Counted from the stretch's first letter, positions 35,645 through 45,852 are shown. The stretch is DNA of 64,000 nucleotides from an uncultured Carboxylicivirga sp. (GCA_947503525.1 CANNEA010000002.1:620001-684000), one strand, 5' to 3'. Notes: a model not told the origin generated them from the letters alone. Program-made: numbers and translations.

Positions 35645-36373
35645 ATGGAAAAACTTCAGATTTCAACAACTCAGAATGTTGATATTGATTATCAATTGGC
35701 CAGTATTGGAGACCGAATAATTGCTCATCTGATTGATGGATTTATAAAGTTGAGTTTTGGCTTAATTCTTTTTTTCACAGTCGTTGCCATTGCCGGTGAT
35801 CCGCAATGGTGGATATCCTTATTTTATCTTCCGGTAGTTTTCTATAATTTATTATGCGATCTGTTTTTAAATGGTCAAACATTTGGCAAGATGATTATGA
35901 AGATACGTGTGATAAAGGCGGATGGTGGAGAACTTAACTTTGGAGCTTGTTTCACGCGTTGGATATTTCGAATAGTTGATATCAATAATCCCCTTGTTGG
36001 TCCGGTTGTAGGCGTACTGACTATGGTTATTGGAGGTAAAGGGCAGAGATTAGGTGACATCGTTGCAAAGACAACAGTATTAAAAATAGACCCCAAAGGA
36101 AGCCTAAGCGATACAGCATATGTTGAAGTGGAAGAGGGATATCAGCCCAGTTTTCCGGAAGTGATTAAGTTGTCAGAAGTGGATTTGCAAACCGTAAAGG
36201 AAGTATTGAATTTAATCCAAAAGACTAATTCCTATAATAATATTGGGGCACCACACCCTTTGGCTCTTAAAACCAAAGACGTTGTGATGAAAAAGTTGAA
36301 TATTGAAACTAAGATGTCGGCGAAAGAGTTCCTAAGCGTTATTCTAAAGGATTATAATTACTATAATCAATAA
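35645..36373 (+). CDS. RDD family membrane protein
   Basis: 242-residue protein with an RDD domain: ASIGDRIIAHLIDGFI with the Arg-Asp of the first helix, LCDLFLNGQTFGKMIMKIRVI, and GQRLGDIVAKTTVLKI. About three helices (~28-52, 58-75, 115-135) and a ~95-residue cytosolic tail. RDD proteins are linked to ion or solute transport. It faces the MoxR cluster and the same family pairing is common in Bacteroidetes. Confidence 0.9.
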   Translation: MEKLQISTTQNVDIDYQLASIGDRIIAHLIDGFIKLSFGLILFFTVVAIAGDPQWWISLFYLPVVFYNLLCDLFLNGQTFGKMIMKIRVIKADGGELNFGACFTRWIFRIVDINNPLVGPVVGVLTMVIGGKGQRLGDIVAKTTVLKIDPKGSLSDTAYVEVEEGYQPSFPEVIKLSEVDLQTVKEVLNLIQKTNSYNNIGAPHPLALKTKDVVMKKLNIETKMSAKEFLSVILKDYNYYNQ

Positions 36374-36379
36374 AAAACG

Positions 36380-36401
36380 GGTAACTGAATACTCAGTTAC
36401 C
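36380..36401 (-). terminator. Bidirectional hairpin between convergent genes
   Basis: A 9-bp perfect stem GGTAACTGA/TCAGTTACC with a 4-nt loop between the RDD gene and the metallopeptidase gene. On the minus strand six T follow shortly after the stem, fitting termination of the metallopeptidase transcript. Confidence 0.75.
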
Positions 36402-36435
36402 GGGAAATATATGATAGGTCAAAGACCTTATTTGC

Positions 36436-37140
36436 CTAATCTCTTGATCCTACAAACATCATGATGTAGTACATTAATGTTGCCAAGGCCGATAGGGCTG
36501 CAACAACATATGTATAAGCGGCCCATTTCAATGCATCTTTTGCTTTTGCATGGGTATCATGAGATGTTATTCCAGCTGTATTTAACCATGCCAAAGCTCT
36601 TTTGCTGGCATCAATTTCTACGGGTAAAGTTACAAAGGCAGCTAGAGTGAAAATACTATAACAGACAATTATAATCTGTAATGCCAAATTAAAATTCATT
36701 ATCCCTGGCAAAGCCAATGTACCAATAAACATTGCGATAAATATAAAATTAAGCACCTTGGCACTTACATTTTGAAGGGGTACCAGAGCCGAACGAAATT
36801 CAAGCAAGCTATAGCTATTGGCATGTTGAATGGCGTGGCCTGTTTCATGGGCAGCAACCGCTGCTGAAGCAACGCTCCGTCCGTTGTATACTTCAGGACT
36901 TAAGTTGATAGTTCGGTTATTAGGGTTATAATGATCACTTAAAGTGCCTTGAACGGCATTGATTTGTACATTCATCAATCCATTGTCGCGTAGCATTTTT
37001 TGAGCTACTTCAGCACCGGTCATTCCATAGTTAATTGGAATTTTTGAGTAGGCTTTAAATTTGCTTTTCAGTTTGGAACTAACGATCCAGCTTACAACTA
37101 CGAAAAACAGAAATATAAAAAGTAGTGGACTAAAATACAT
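36436..37140 (-). CDS. YugP-like zinc metallopeptidase
   Basis: 234-residue membrane metalloprotease. The zinc motif HETGH lies in AAVAAHETGHAIQHANSY (~95-110). Helices are at the N-terminus (~1-22, MYFSPLLFIFLFFVV), at ~130-160, ~175-190 and near the C-terminus (~210-230). The family is DUF/Peptidase_M-like YugP. An open frame reaches 37188, but the 16 extra residues precede the membrane anchor and the internal ATG at 37140 fits the family start. Substrate unknown. Confidence 0.88.
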   Translation of the reverse strand: MYFSPLLFIFLFFVVVSWIVSSKLKSKFKAYSKIPINYGMTGAEVAQKMLRDNGLMNVQINAVQGTLSDHYNPNNRTINLSPEVYNGRSVASAAVAAHETGHAIQHANSYSLLEFRSALVPLQNVSAKVLNFIFIAMFIGTLALPGIMNFNLALQIIIVCYSIFTLAAFVTLPVEIDASKRALAWLNTAGITSHDTHAKAKDALKWAAYTYVVAALSALATLMYYIMMFVGSRD

Positions 37141-37191
37141 AATTGGTTCTTTTAAATTAGAACCATAGAAATACAAAAATGTTGCCAAAGT

Positions 37192-40100
37192 TTACTTTGG
37201 AATATTCACATAAAAAGTAGTACCAATGCCGATATGGCTAGTGTACGTTATATCAGCACCTAAACCATCTAAATAACGTTTGACTATATATAATCCCAAG
37301 CCTGACGAAACTTCATCACCTGTTGGCTGAGTACTTAATTTATTGAATTTGGTAAATAGTCGTTTTTGATCTTCCTCCGACATTCCCGGTCCTTCATCTC
37401 GAATGCCAACAGTTATTTGATCATCTTTTTCGAGACATGAAATGGTGATGTTGGTTTCCGGTTCTGAAAATTTAATGGCATTTGATAAGAGATTGGAGAA
37501 TACCTTTTCCAGCAAGGAATAATCCGACTCAATTATTGAATCATCCAATTGCCAAATGACCTCGATACTTTTATTTTTCAGATACTCTTCATACTGAGCG
37601 GCAACTTCTTTTAAAAGCGGAGTCAACGGAACCTTGGATTTGTTAATGGAGTAGTCCTCTTTTTCCAGGCGTTTTATCTCACTCACCTGATTAAGCATAT
37701 CCTTGATTTGCCATAAGGACTCAAGAATTTTATGAAGAGCCTTATCCATTTCTTCCATACTAACTTTACCTTCATTTCGTAAGGCATTGGCTATAGAGAG
37801 TGAAGATGTTATCGGGCGTTCCAGTTCAGTTGTAAATAAAGTTATAAGATGATTATTTTCTTCATAAAGTCGATCAACATCGTCCTTCTGAATTTGCATC
37901 TCCTCTTTTTGGCGGATAGCAATTTTATTGGCCGACTCCAGCGATTCTTGCTGCTCTTTTAGTTGTTGAAATGCATTGGCGTTTTCCAAAGCGATACTGG
38001 TGTAAATGCCAATATTTCGCATAAAATTAAGGTGATAGGCGGTGTAGGCATTTGTATCCTCACTCTGAACCGTTATAACCCCAAACGGCGCTGAACTCAC
38101 CTTAATCGGGATGTAAATAATGGACTTGCTATTGATATCGCCCGGTACAGGTCGTATTTCCTGAATGTAATTTTTGTATTCCTTATCAAAATCTCCAATA
38201 AATATTTCCTTATCATTAACCAGGCAATGTACCGAAAGACGTTCTACATCATCCAATGGAAAGGTAATAAAGGGCATACGTTCTCCCTTAAGATTTATAT
38301 TCTGAAAATCGATGGAGTTACTATCCTGATTAAATAAACCAAAGCCAAACAAGTACGTGTCCATTATGGCACTTGTTGCATTATAGACCAACTCAAATAT
38401 TTTATTGGTTGACAAGTTGGCAGTTAAAGTTTTACCAATCTCTGTCAGCTTCTCCAAATCGGTATATGAAGAGGCAATGGAATCGGCCTGATGCGTGATC
38501 TTTTCCTTCTGCTTTAGCAATGCCTCATTCTTAGCTTCAATTTCCTTTTTTTGCTGCCTGATTTCTTTGGTTTTGGAAATAACCAGTGTCTCCATCTCGA
38601 AACGAAGCGTTTGTAGACGTCGGTTATAGGATAGAATAGAGATGATCACAAGAGCTACAATGAAAGCGAAAATTAACACTTTAAATGCAAGCGTCTGGTA
38701 CCAGGCAGGATGTATACTAAATTGATAGAAGGCTCCTTCATCATTCCAAATACCACTGTTATTGGCAGCTGTTACTCTAAAGGTATAATCTCCTGGAGGA
38801 AGTGATGGATATGCGACTTCGTTATTTTTGCCAACAATCCATTCCGCTTCAATAGGCTCCAATCGCCATTTGTATTCAATCTTTTCGGGAACAGAATAGC
38901 ATAATGCATCAAATTCAAAAGAGATATTGTTTTGAGATTTTGATAATAAAAGTTGATTAGGAATTCCAAACCATGGCATTATGGAATCATATCGCGAAAC
39001 GAATTCTTCAGAGTTCCAAATCGGTTTTTTATAGGATAACTCTATATTTCTGATGTAAACGGCAGGCGGAAGGTAGTTGGTACGTTTTTCACTAGGGTTG
39101 TAACGCATAACTCCTTTAATGGTACCAAACCATAAGTTGCCGTCATTATCTTTAAGGTTGGCGGCGCTATTATTCTCAATACCAATAAAACCATCGTGTC
39201 GGTCGAAATATTCCACATCTTTTACTTCGCCGGTAGAGGAGAATGAAATCTTATCAACTCCGTTTTGAGCTCCTGCCCAAATATTTCCCTTTTCGTCGGC
39301 AATTATGGAATAAATATTATCTGAAGATAAGCCGTTACTTGAATCAAAGATTGTCCAATTCGTGTTGTCGTAACGCACCAGTCCTTTGGTGAAACTGGCA
39401 AACCATATGTTCCCGTATCTATCTTCAGCGGCCTGAAGTACATACGAAGATGATAGAGTATTGCCTTCAGAGAATGATGTAAACTTTCCATTCTCATATA
39501 ATGAGATTCCTCTTACCGATGAAATCCAAATACGATTTTGGCTATCTAAAAATAGATGAGAAACAGTATTGTCTATTATTTCCGAGTTATAGGTATTATA
39601 AAAAGTTGCTTCCCCTTTATGGCTTTTAATTAAACCAAAACCAAAAGTAGAGAAGAATAGAGTATCCTTACTTACAGTAATGTTGTTAATGGGAATATTG
39701 TTTTTCCACCCAAAATTCAAATTGACACTCTTGGCTGTTTTGCCATTAAATTCAAACAGGCCATTTCGCGAACAAATCAACATATTACCTGATGATAACT
39801 CATGAAATCCACCAATAGCACCAAACTCAGGCAAATTCAAATGCTTATAATCAGTGACAATCCCATTTTTCAAACTGCTAAAGCCACCATCTCCATCTGC
39901 GAAATAATAACGTCCTTTTGAATCCTGATATATGGTTCGAATAACATCATCACTTAAACCACTACTTCTGTCAAGAGATACGAAAAGATCACCACTGTAT
40001 CTAACCAATCCGGCTCCCATGGTTCCTATCCATATGTTACCCTCAGCATCCTCAAGTATCTTAAAAACCATATCGATAGGCAGCCCATTGGATTTATTAA

Positions 40101-40977
40101 AGATGCGCCAACCTTTTTTACTATAGTTCAGGATTCCACCGTTTTCAAGTAAAAACCATAATGCACCATTTCTGTCTTCATAGCCATGAAAAATAGTAAC
40201 TCCTTCTATCTCCTTTGGAACTTTAACTTTCTTAACTTTTTTATCCGGTTTATGAACTATGAGTTGCTTTGATCCATCTCTTCCAAACAGCATGCACCAC
40301 ATGCTGTTACTTCTATCCACCATTAGGGGATATTTAACTGAATTTTTATCTACACCAAGATGATCGGTATTGACAATAGTAAGTTCATCGTTTTGATAAC
40401 GAAAAAGATTGTTAAGTGTAGAAATTAATAATCCGGACTCACGATCTGGGATTATTCTAAAAAGCATATTCTCTCCTCCAAGTTCGGCCTCAAACCGCTC
40501 GGTATAGTTGATCAGAGAGTCGTTCTCAATTTTATAGAGGTTTTGTTTCCCGGTTACTAATCTGGAAAGACAGTATAAGTCGCCGGAGTTTGTTTCGCAA
40601 AATGTAATATTATCCGCAAAAACCGTAGAGTCGGATTCTACAATTGACGTAAATTCAAGTCCGTCGAATTTTTGAATTCCTTTGGGTGTACCAATCCAAA
40701 GGTTATAATGGTTGTCGTGATGTAATCCGGAAACAATGTTATCGAGTAGTCCTTCCTTTCTTGTGTATACTTCAAAGCTCTTTCCATTAAAGCGAGAAAG
40801 TCCACCTCCATTGGTGCCAATCCACAAATATCCAAACTGATCTTCTGCCATCGCATAAACTTCTGATTGCGGCAGACCATCTTCAAGTGAATATTGCTTA
40901 AACTGGTAGTGTTGTGCACTACTGTAATTAATGCCAAACCATACCGTTAGCATGGTTATCAGCAAACTTTTTTTCAT
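37192..40977 (-). CDS. Propeller/Y_Y_Y/GAF sensor with histidine-kinase-like output
   Basis: 1261-residue sensor of the Bacteroidetes two-component-propeller type. After a signal peptide (~1-21) come ~10 propeller repeats (GYLWIGTNGGGLSRFNGKSF, GNIWIGTMGAGLVRY), a Y_Y_Y domain ending with RVTAANNSGIWNDEG (~740), one membrane helix (~770-790), a coiled linker, a GAF domain (~850-990), a kinase domain and an ATPase domain with N-box (VFSNLLSNAIKF), G1 (RDEGPGMS) and G2 (SGLGLYIVKR). The H-box position reads TTELERPI in place of SHELRTPL, so the phospho-acceptor His (~1047) looks replaced by Thr. No receiver domain is present. Confidence 0.88.
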   Translation of the reverse strand: MKKSLLITMLTVWFGINYSSAQHYQFKQYSLEDGLPQSEVYAMAEDQFGYLWIGTNGGGLSRFNGKSFEVYTRKEGLLDNIVSGLHHDNHYNLWIGTPKGIQKFDGLEFTSIVESDSTVFADNITFCETNSGDLYCLSRLVTGKQNLYKIENDSLINYTERFEAELGGENMLFRIIPDRESGLLISTLNNLFRYQNDELTIVNTDHLGVDKNSVKYPLMVDRSNSMWCMLFGRDGSKQLIVHKPDKKVKKVKVPKEIEGVTIFHGYEDRNGALWFLLENGGILNYSKKGWRIFNKSNGLPIDMVFKILEDAEGNIWIGTMGAGLVRYSGDLFVSLDRSSGLSDDVIRTIYQDSKGRYYFADGDGGFSSLKNGIVTDYKHLNLPEFGAIGGFHELSSGNMLICSRNGLFEFNGKTAKSVNLNFGWKNNIPINNITVSKDTLFFSTFGFGLIKSHKGEATFYNTYNSEIIDNTVSHLFLDSQNRIWISSVRGISLYENGKFTSFSEGNTLSSSYVLQAAEDRYGNIWFASFTKGLVRYDNTNWTIFDSSNGLSSDNIYSIIADEKGNIWAGAQNGVDKISFSSTGEVKDVEYFDRHDGFIGIENNSAANLKDNDGNLWFGTIKGVMRYNPSEKRTNYLPPAVYIRNIELSYKKPIWNSEEFVSRYDSIMPWFGIPNQLLLSKSQNNISFEFDALCYSVPEKIEYKWRLEPIEAEWIVGKNNEVAYPSLPPGDYTFRVTAANNSGIWNDEGAFYQFSIHPAWYQTLAFKVLIFAFIVALVIISILSYNRRLQTLRFEMETLVISKTKEIRQQKKEIEAKNEALLKQKEKITHQADSIASSYTDLEKLTEIGKTLTANLSTNKIFELVYNATSAIMDTYLFGFGLFNQDSNSIDFQNINLKGERMPFITFPLDDVERLSVHCLVNDKEIFIGDFDKEYKNYIQEIRPVPGDINSKSIIYIPIKVSSAPFGVITVQSEDTNAYTAYHLNFMRNIGIYTSIALENANAFQQLKEQQESLESANKIAIRQKEEMQIQKDDVDRLYEENNHLITLFTTELERPITSSLSIANALRNEGKVSMEEMDKALHKILESLWQIKDMLNQVSEIKRLEKEDYSINKSKVPLTPLLKEVAAQYEEYLKNKSIEVIWQLDDSIIESDYSLLEKVFSNLLSNAIKFSEPETNITISCLEKDDQITVGIRDEGPGMSEEDQKRLFTKFNKLSTQPTGDEVSSGLGLYIVKRYLDGLGADITYTSHIGIGTTFYVNIPK

Positions 40978-41284
40978 CCGTTAATAATTTTTTTCAAATG
41001 TCGGATGGAACTCTCAGAAATAATTTATGCATTTAAACGAGTCTTAATGTTAAATTATTCATGTTCGTTTCATGAGCCTTTTATTACCCTATAAATATAT
41101 AGTTTTCAAATAAGCTAATCAATATAATTACACCAATCATTTGTTAACTTTCAAGTATTATACAAGGTAATCATTTATTGAGAGTATAATTGAAAGGATT
41201 CAAAGAAATATAAATCTATAACAATGGGCTAAGGGATAATCACAGGCCTGAAGTATTTATTTTAGGTTTTTTGTTTAAAACACC
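40978..41284. other. Intergenic region
   Basis: 307 bp between the propeller sensor and the MBOAT gene. AT-rich; no coding frame or clear structure seen. Confidence 0.5.
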
Positions 41285-42790
41285 TTAGAATCGAAAGTAA
41301 ATAAAAGGTAATATATCGGATTGATGGAGGCTAACTATAGCATAAAGCGCAAGGGAGGCAGTTATGATTTTTAAATATAACGGAGATTTTATAAATGTGA
41401 GCTTACTTAATTGATGCCAACGTTGAGGTAAAAAATGAATCGCAAATCCTCCGATTATTAGAATATAAAGATAGGTATTGGAGAAAATCACATCCATTAT
41501 GTTATTTGGCATAAATGCTCTTGTGAGCCGGGCAAAAATTATTTCAGTTTTTTCAATGGATTCCACCCTAAAAATAATCCATGTCAACACCACAAAATGG
41601 AATGTTACAAACCAACCGATAAATTTAGATACGACGCTTTTCCTTTTGCCAAAAGCATAGTTTAACATTCGATTTATAATCAATGCAATTCCATGAAGAC
41701 CTCCCCATATAATAAATTTCAAAGCGGCTCCATGCCAAAGACCTCCCAGAAGCATAGTTAACATCAGGTTAAAACTGGTTCGAAGCTTATTGCCTTTGTT
41801 GCCACCTAAGGGGATGTAGATGTAATCGCGCAGCCATGTTGATAAACTGATGTGCCAACGTCTCCAAAAATCCTGTATCGATGTGGCTTTATAGGGATGG
41901 TTAAAATTAGTTGGAAGCCTAAAGCCAAGCAATAATGCAACCCCTAAGGCAATATCCGTATATCCCGAGAAATCACAATATATCTGAAGCGTATAGCCAT
42001 AAACGGCACTTAAGACTTCAAAACCTGAATAGGCCAAAGGGTGATCAAAAACACGATCAACAAAGTTGATAGATATATAATCTGAAATCACCATTTTTTT
42101 AAATAGTCCACCAAGAATAAGAAGAATTGCCCACCATAACCATTTGTCAGATAGTACAAACTTTCGATAAATCTGAGGAATAAAAGTTCGTGCCCTTACA
42201 ATTGGTCCGGCAATTAATTGAGGAAAAAAAGACACGTAAAAACCGAAATCAATTATATTCCTGACTGGCTTAAGTTCCCTCCTGTAGACATCAATTGTAT
42301 AGCTAATGGTTTGGAAGGTAAAGAAGGATATGCCGACAGGTAAAGTGATGGAATCAATGTTAAATGAAGTTCCCAGGGAGACATTGAAAAAATTAGCCAA
42401 ATAATCGATAACAACTATTGAATGGCCGGCAAGGTGGGAATAACTATCAAGAATGAAATAAGTATATTTAAAATAGGCCAAAACCGATAAGTTGATAAAT
42501 AAACTTAGGACAACTAAGAGTTTTCGTGGTATCGTTTTAGTTGTTTGACCAAGTGCCAAACCTATTGAATAGTCAACTATTGTTGAAAGAATTAGAAGTG
42601 AAAAGAAGTATCCCCCAGTTTTGTAATAGAAGTATAGGCTGGCAATAAACAGGAAACTACTCCGTAAAACTCTGTTTTTATGAACAAGCCCATTAATCAA
42701 TAATATAATGGCATAGAAAATCCAAAAACCTGTTTGAGTAAACAGGAAAAGCGCTGATTGAGATTCAAGCCATGTTAGTAATTGTTCCAT
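41285..42790 (-). CDS. MBOAT family O-acyltransferase
   Basis: 501-residue polytopic membrane protein with about ten helices. The MBOAT signature is clear: QDFWRRWHISLSTWLRDYIYIPLGGNKGNK (the DltB/AlgI FWRRWH block) and the catalytic His in LGGLWHGAALKFIIWGGLHG. It should carry acyl groups across the inner membrane onto a surface polymer, as AlgI does for alginate. Its start overlaps the stop of the SGNH gene by 16 bp, so the two are translationally coupled. Confidence 0.93.
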   Translation of the reverse strand: MEQLLTWLESQSALFLFTQTGFWIFYAIILLINGLVHKNRVLRSSFLFIASLYFYYKTGGYFFSLLILSTIVDYSIGLALGQTTKTIPRKLLVVLSLFINLSVLAYFKYTYFILDSYSHLAGHSIVVIDYLANFFNVSLGTSFNIDSITLPVGISFFTFQTISYTIDVYRRELKPVRNIIDFGFYVSFFPQLIAGPIVRARTFIPQIYRKFVLSDKWLWWAILLILGGLFKKMVISDYISINFVDRVFDHPLAYSGFEVLSAVYGYTLQIYCDFSGYTDIALGVALLLGFRLPTNFNHPYKATSIQDFWRRWHISLSTWLRDYIYIPLGGNKGNKLRTSFNLMLTMLLGGLWHGAALKFIIWGGLHGIALIINRMLNYAFGKRKSVVSKFIGWFVTFHFVVLTWIIFRVESIEKTEIIFARLTRAFMPNNIMDVIFSNTYLYILIIGGFAIHFLPQRWHQLSKLTFIKSPLYLKIITASLALYAIVSLHQSDILPFIYFRF

Positions 42791-44202
42791 GCTGTAGAGT
42801 CTATACCTGGTAGTTCGGCCTTTTCAAAATACAAGTTATCAAATTGTTTCCACAATGCTTTCACAACATAGTCAGCTGCCCTTTTACCCCCTTCTCGTGT
42901 AAAATGAATATAGTCGGTCAATGCCAATGTCGGATCTGATTTACTCCAGGTAATAATAGATCCTTCTCCTCCCATAGCTTCATACAGATCGAAGTAGGCA
43001 AAACCATATTGAAGTGCCAATTCTTTTTGTGCATCTCTTAAATAAGTAAGGTGTTTATACGACTGTACTTTACCATTACTACTATGAGCTGCATCGGCAA
43101 CGCCTATTATCATGACAGGGATTTCAGGCAGGTATTCTTTAATTAAGTCAAATTGATGCGCCAGAATTTTTTGGTAGAAACCATAGTTCTTTGTTTCAAT
43201 CGGGATCATATTTGTTCCGAATTGAATCATTACCATGCCAATGTTCAAGTGTTCGCCCATTGCCTTAAATAGATCGGTATTTGTTCTGTGGAGTAATGGA
43301 CTACTTTGGCCACGTAATGCTAAATTATCCACAGCCACTCCTGATGTACTGTCTAATGCACATCCCAATACAGCGAGTTCAGATTGGCTTTTTATCTGTA
43401 GTTGAAGAGATGGTGATACCTGAGGGAATTCCCAATTTATTTCAGTAAGATTAGCCGAAGAAGGCAGTTTATCATCAATGACTTCAGTCTTTTTTATTTT
43501 ACCCTTAATCAGGATGGAGTCTGCATGTGGAGCAATAAAAAGTCGGATGCGTTGATAATTGGAGGCATGTTTCTCTGCCCAGGGAGATTTGGAGATTTTT
43601 ATTATGCCTTCCGTTTGAGCCGGGAGCTCGGCATATTGACCTATTAAGCCATAAGAATTTTTGGTCTTATCTCTATTGCGATCATAGATCGTATTCAATT
43701 TCCAGTTGTCATTATTGCCTAGCCAAATGGAGGGATTAATATGTTGTGGATCCAGCACACTGATTAGTCCCGGTCCACTGCCGCCAAATCGATCTTGGAA
43801 CGATTCACGTATATAAGCTGTAATTCTGTCACCTTCAATCTGTGAATCTCCAAAATGCAGCACCCGAATAATTTCATTGTTAAGGTGTGCTTGAGATAGT
43901 TTTGTGTCAAGTTGTTTAATGCCATCAATAAACTGTGTGGGACAGCTTAAATGAAGAGCCGTAATTACCGTATCACGTTTTACCCTTAATGAATCAATTG
44001 AAGGAATAGAATCCTTTGGAAAGTTTGATATGGCATTCAGATTGATGCTTTCAATACTGTCCTGTTGAGTAACAATTATTTTATGGTCTGAAATAAAATT
44101 GAGAGTCTTCGGTTGAAAATGTATAGGCAGGAAATAAAGCAAGGCATATGCAATACCAATGATGGCAATGTAAATAAAAAGTATGCGATAAGCCTGTCTC
44201 AT
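42775..44202 (-). CDS. SGNH/GDSL hydrolase-like protein, partner of MBOAT
   Basis: 475-residue protein with an N-terminal membrane anchor (~6-24) and a large extracytoplasmic domain. The SGNH motifs are visible: block I HFGDSQIEGDRITAYIRE (nucleophile Ser), GSGPG, IQFGTNMIPIE (block III region) and the C-terminal DYIHFTREGGKRAADYV with Asp-His. Its fusion-like pairing with an MBOAT protein resembles AlgX/AlgJ or DltD roles, acyl transfer to a cell-surface glycan. Substrate polymer unknown. Confidence 0.85.
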   Translation of the reverse strand: MRQAYRILFIYIAIIGIAYALLYFLPIHFQPKTLNFISDHKIIVTQQDSIESINLNAISNFPKDSIPSIDSLRVKRDTVITALHLSCPTQFIDGIKQLDTKLSQAHLNNEIIRVLHFGDSQIEGDRITAYIRESFQDRFGGSGPGLISVLDPQHINPSIWLGNNDNWKLNTIYDRNRDKTKNSYGLIGQYAELPAQTEGIIKISKSPWAEKHASNYQRIRLFIAPHADSILIKGKIKKTEVIDDKLPSSANLTEINWEFPQVSPSLQLQIKSQSELAVLGCALDSTSGVAVDNLALRGQSSPLLHRTNTDLFKAMGEHLNIGMVMIQFGTNMIPIETKNYGFYQKILAHQFDLIKEYLPEIPVMIIGVADAAHSSNGKVQSYKHLTYLRDAQKELALQYGFAYFDLYEAMGGEGSIITWSKSDPTLALTDYIHFTREGGKRAADYVVKALWKQFDNLYFEKAELPGIDSTAWNNY

Positions 44203-44296
44203 GAAAATATTTTCAACTTAAATTAAACGAAAATTTCTCCACTAAAAAAGTTTAGGGAGAAATTGTCTCAAGTATAACTTGTATGTTATAAGCTGT

Positions 44297-45847
44297 TTAT
44301 GACTTGCGTTTAATCTTCAATTTTTGCCCCGGTGATATTTTTGAACCGTTGCTTAGGTTGTTCAGGTTCATGATGTCAGTATTACTAACACCGCTATATT
44401 TTTTGGCAATACTCCAAAGGCTGTCTCCGGAACGAACCGTGTAATAAATGTAATTATTATCCTCGACAAATGGCTTGGCCTCTTTTTTTGCCGTGGTGTT
44501 TGTTGATACTGTTTTCCCACTTAGTCGTTGTTTTTCAGTATAACTCATGGAATTAATTTTCTTATAGTAATCAACCTTGTTTTTAGGAACGTAGATAGCT
44601 AGCTTTTGACCCGATTTGATCAGGTTTCTTCTAATGTTGTTCCAATATCTGAGGTCAGAAGTGCGAACATCATACCAATCAGCAATAAGTCCCACAGCAT
44701 CCCCTGATTTAACCGTGTACCAAACCGTTGCTTTTCCTTTGGGAACCGAAGGTGTATATTTGGTGTATTCAGGTGTAGATACTAACTGACCATTCGTAAA
44801 ATATTTATCTCTGTTGTGAGCATATATTGTATCCTCTATGGCAGCAAAGTCAGAAGCATGATTGAAAGCCAATCGCAGAGCATAAGGTTTTTTACCTGCC
44901 GGTACCACATCTCTTCTGTATTGAGGATTAAGCTCCCTTAAATAGTCAACTTTCACATTAAGCATTTCAGACACTTGCTTAAAGTGTAAAGGCTGATTAA
45001 CCATTATTGTATCACTTGCTACAGGTAATTCAGATGATTTGGCATACAAGTTATGTTCATTTGCATAAACAAAGGTGTAGGTAGCTGCAATAAAGGCAGG
45101 TACATAACCTCTGGTTTCCTTTGGAAGGTGATAGTAAATTTTCCAAAAATCACGATGTCCACCCGATCGTCGAATGGCTTTATTCACATTACCCGGCCCA
45201 CAATTATAGGCGGCAATTACTAAAAACCAATCTTTATATATCGCATATAAGTCATCCAGAAAATCAACAGCAGCAAGCGATGAAAGATAGGGATCGCGAC
45301 GTTCATCTACATAAGAGTCAATCTTAAGTCCGTATTGTTTGCCGGTATAATACATAAACTGCCATAAGCCGGAGGCACCGGCTCTTGAATAGGCTTTAGG
45401 ATTTAAAGCCGATTCAATAATTGGCAAGTATTTTAATTCTAAAGGCATTTGTCTGGCATCCAAAGCTTCCTCAAACATCGGAAAGTAATACTCAGATAAG
45501 CCCAGCATGGATTGTACCTGCTCACGTCTTTTTATGGTGTAAAGCTCGATGTAAGATTTCACCTTGGAATTAAAGGTATAATGAATCGGTGAATTAATAT
45601 CCGACAGTCTTTGGATGTAAACCGAATCAGGCAAAGCCGATTTTGCAATTGTCGGATCCACCGGAATGGTATCCAAAACCATGTTTGTTGCCTTAGTCAC
45701 ATACCATTGGTTGACCAAACTATCCAGGCATTCTTCTAAATATGGGGGAGGCGTATCAGGAATTGTATCTGTTATAACTGTTTGCCCTTTCCCTACTAAT
45801 CCAACAACCGCTAATGTTATTGTTACTAATCCTTTTCTAAACCACAT
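44297..45847 (-). CDS. mltD: Lytic transglycosylase with LysM repeats (MltD-like)
   Basis: 516-residue exported muramidase that cuts peptidoglycan to form anhydro-muropeptides. After a signal peptide (~1-22) a helical region precedes the SLT domain with LPIIESALNPKAYSRAGASGLWQFM (catalytic Glu), YNCGPGNVNKAI and FIAATYTFVYA. Then come two LysM domains near ~370-420 and ~465-512 (YTVRSGDSLWSIAKKYSGV), with a partial earlier one. Last gene of the parA-parB-DUF5683-mltD cluster; the start is 5 bp after the DUF5683 stop. Confidence 0.93.
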   Translation of the reverse strand: MWFRKGLVTITLAVVGLVGKGQTVITDTIPDTPPPYLEECLDSLVNQWYVTKATNMVLDTIPVDPTIAKSALPDSVYIQRLSDINSPIHYTFNSKVKSYIELYTIKRREQVQSMLGLSEYYFPMFEEALDARQMPLELKYLPIIESALNPKAYSRAGASGLWQFMYYTGKQYGLKIDSYVDERRDPYLSSLAAVDFLDDLYAIYKDWFLVIAAYNCGPGNVNKAIRRSGGHRDFWKIYYHLPKETRGYVPAFIAATYTFVYANEHNLYAKSSELPVASDTIMVNQPLHFKQVSEMLNVKVDYLRELNPQYRRDVVPAGKKPYALRLAFNHASDFAAIEDTIYAHNRDKYFTNGQLVSTPEYTKYTPSVPKGKATVWYTVKSGDAVGLIADWYDVRTSDLRYWNNIRRNLIKSGQKLAIYVPKNKVDYYKKINSMSYTEKQRLSGKTVSTNTTAKKEAKPFVEDNNYIYYTVRSGDSLWSIAKKYSGVSNTDIMNLNNLSNGSKISPGQKLKIKRKS

Positions 45848-45852
45848 AAATT

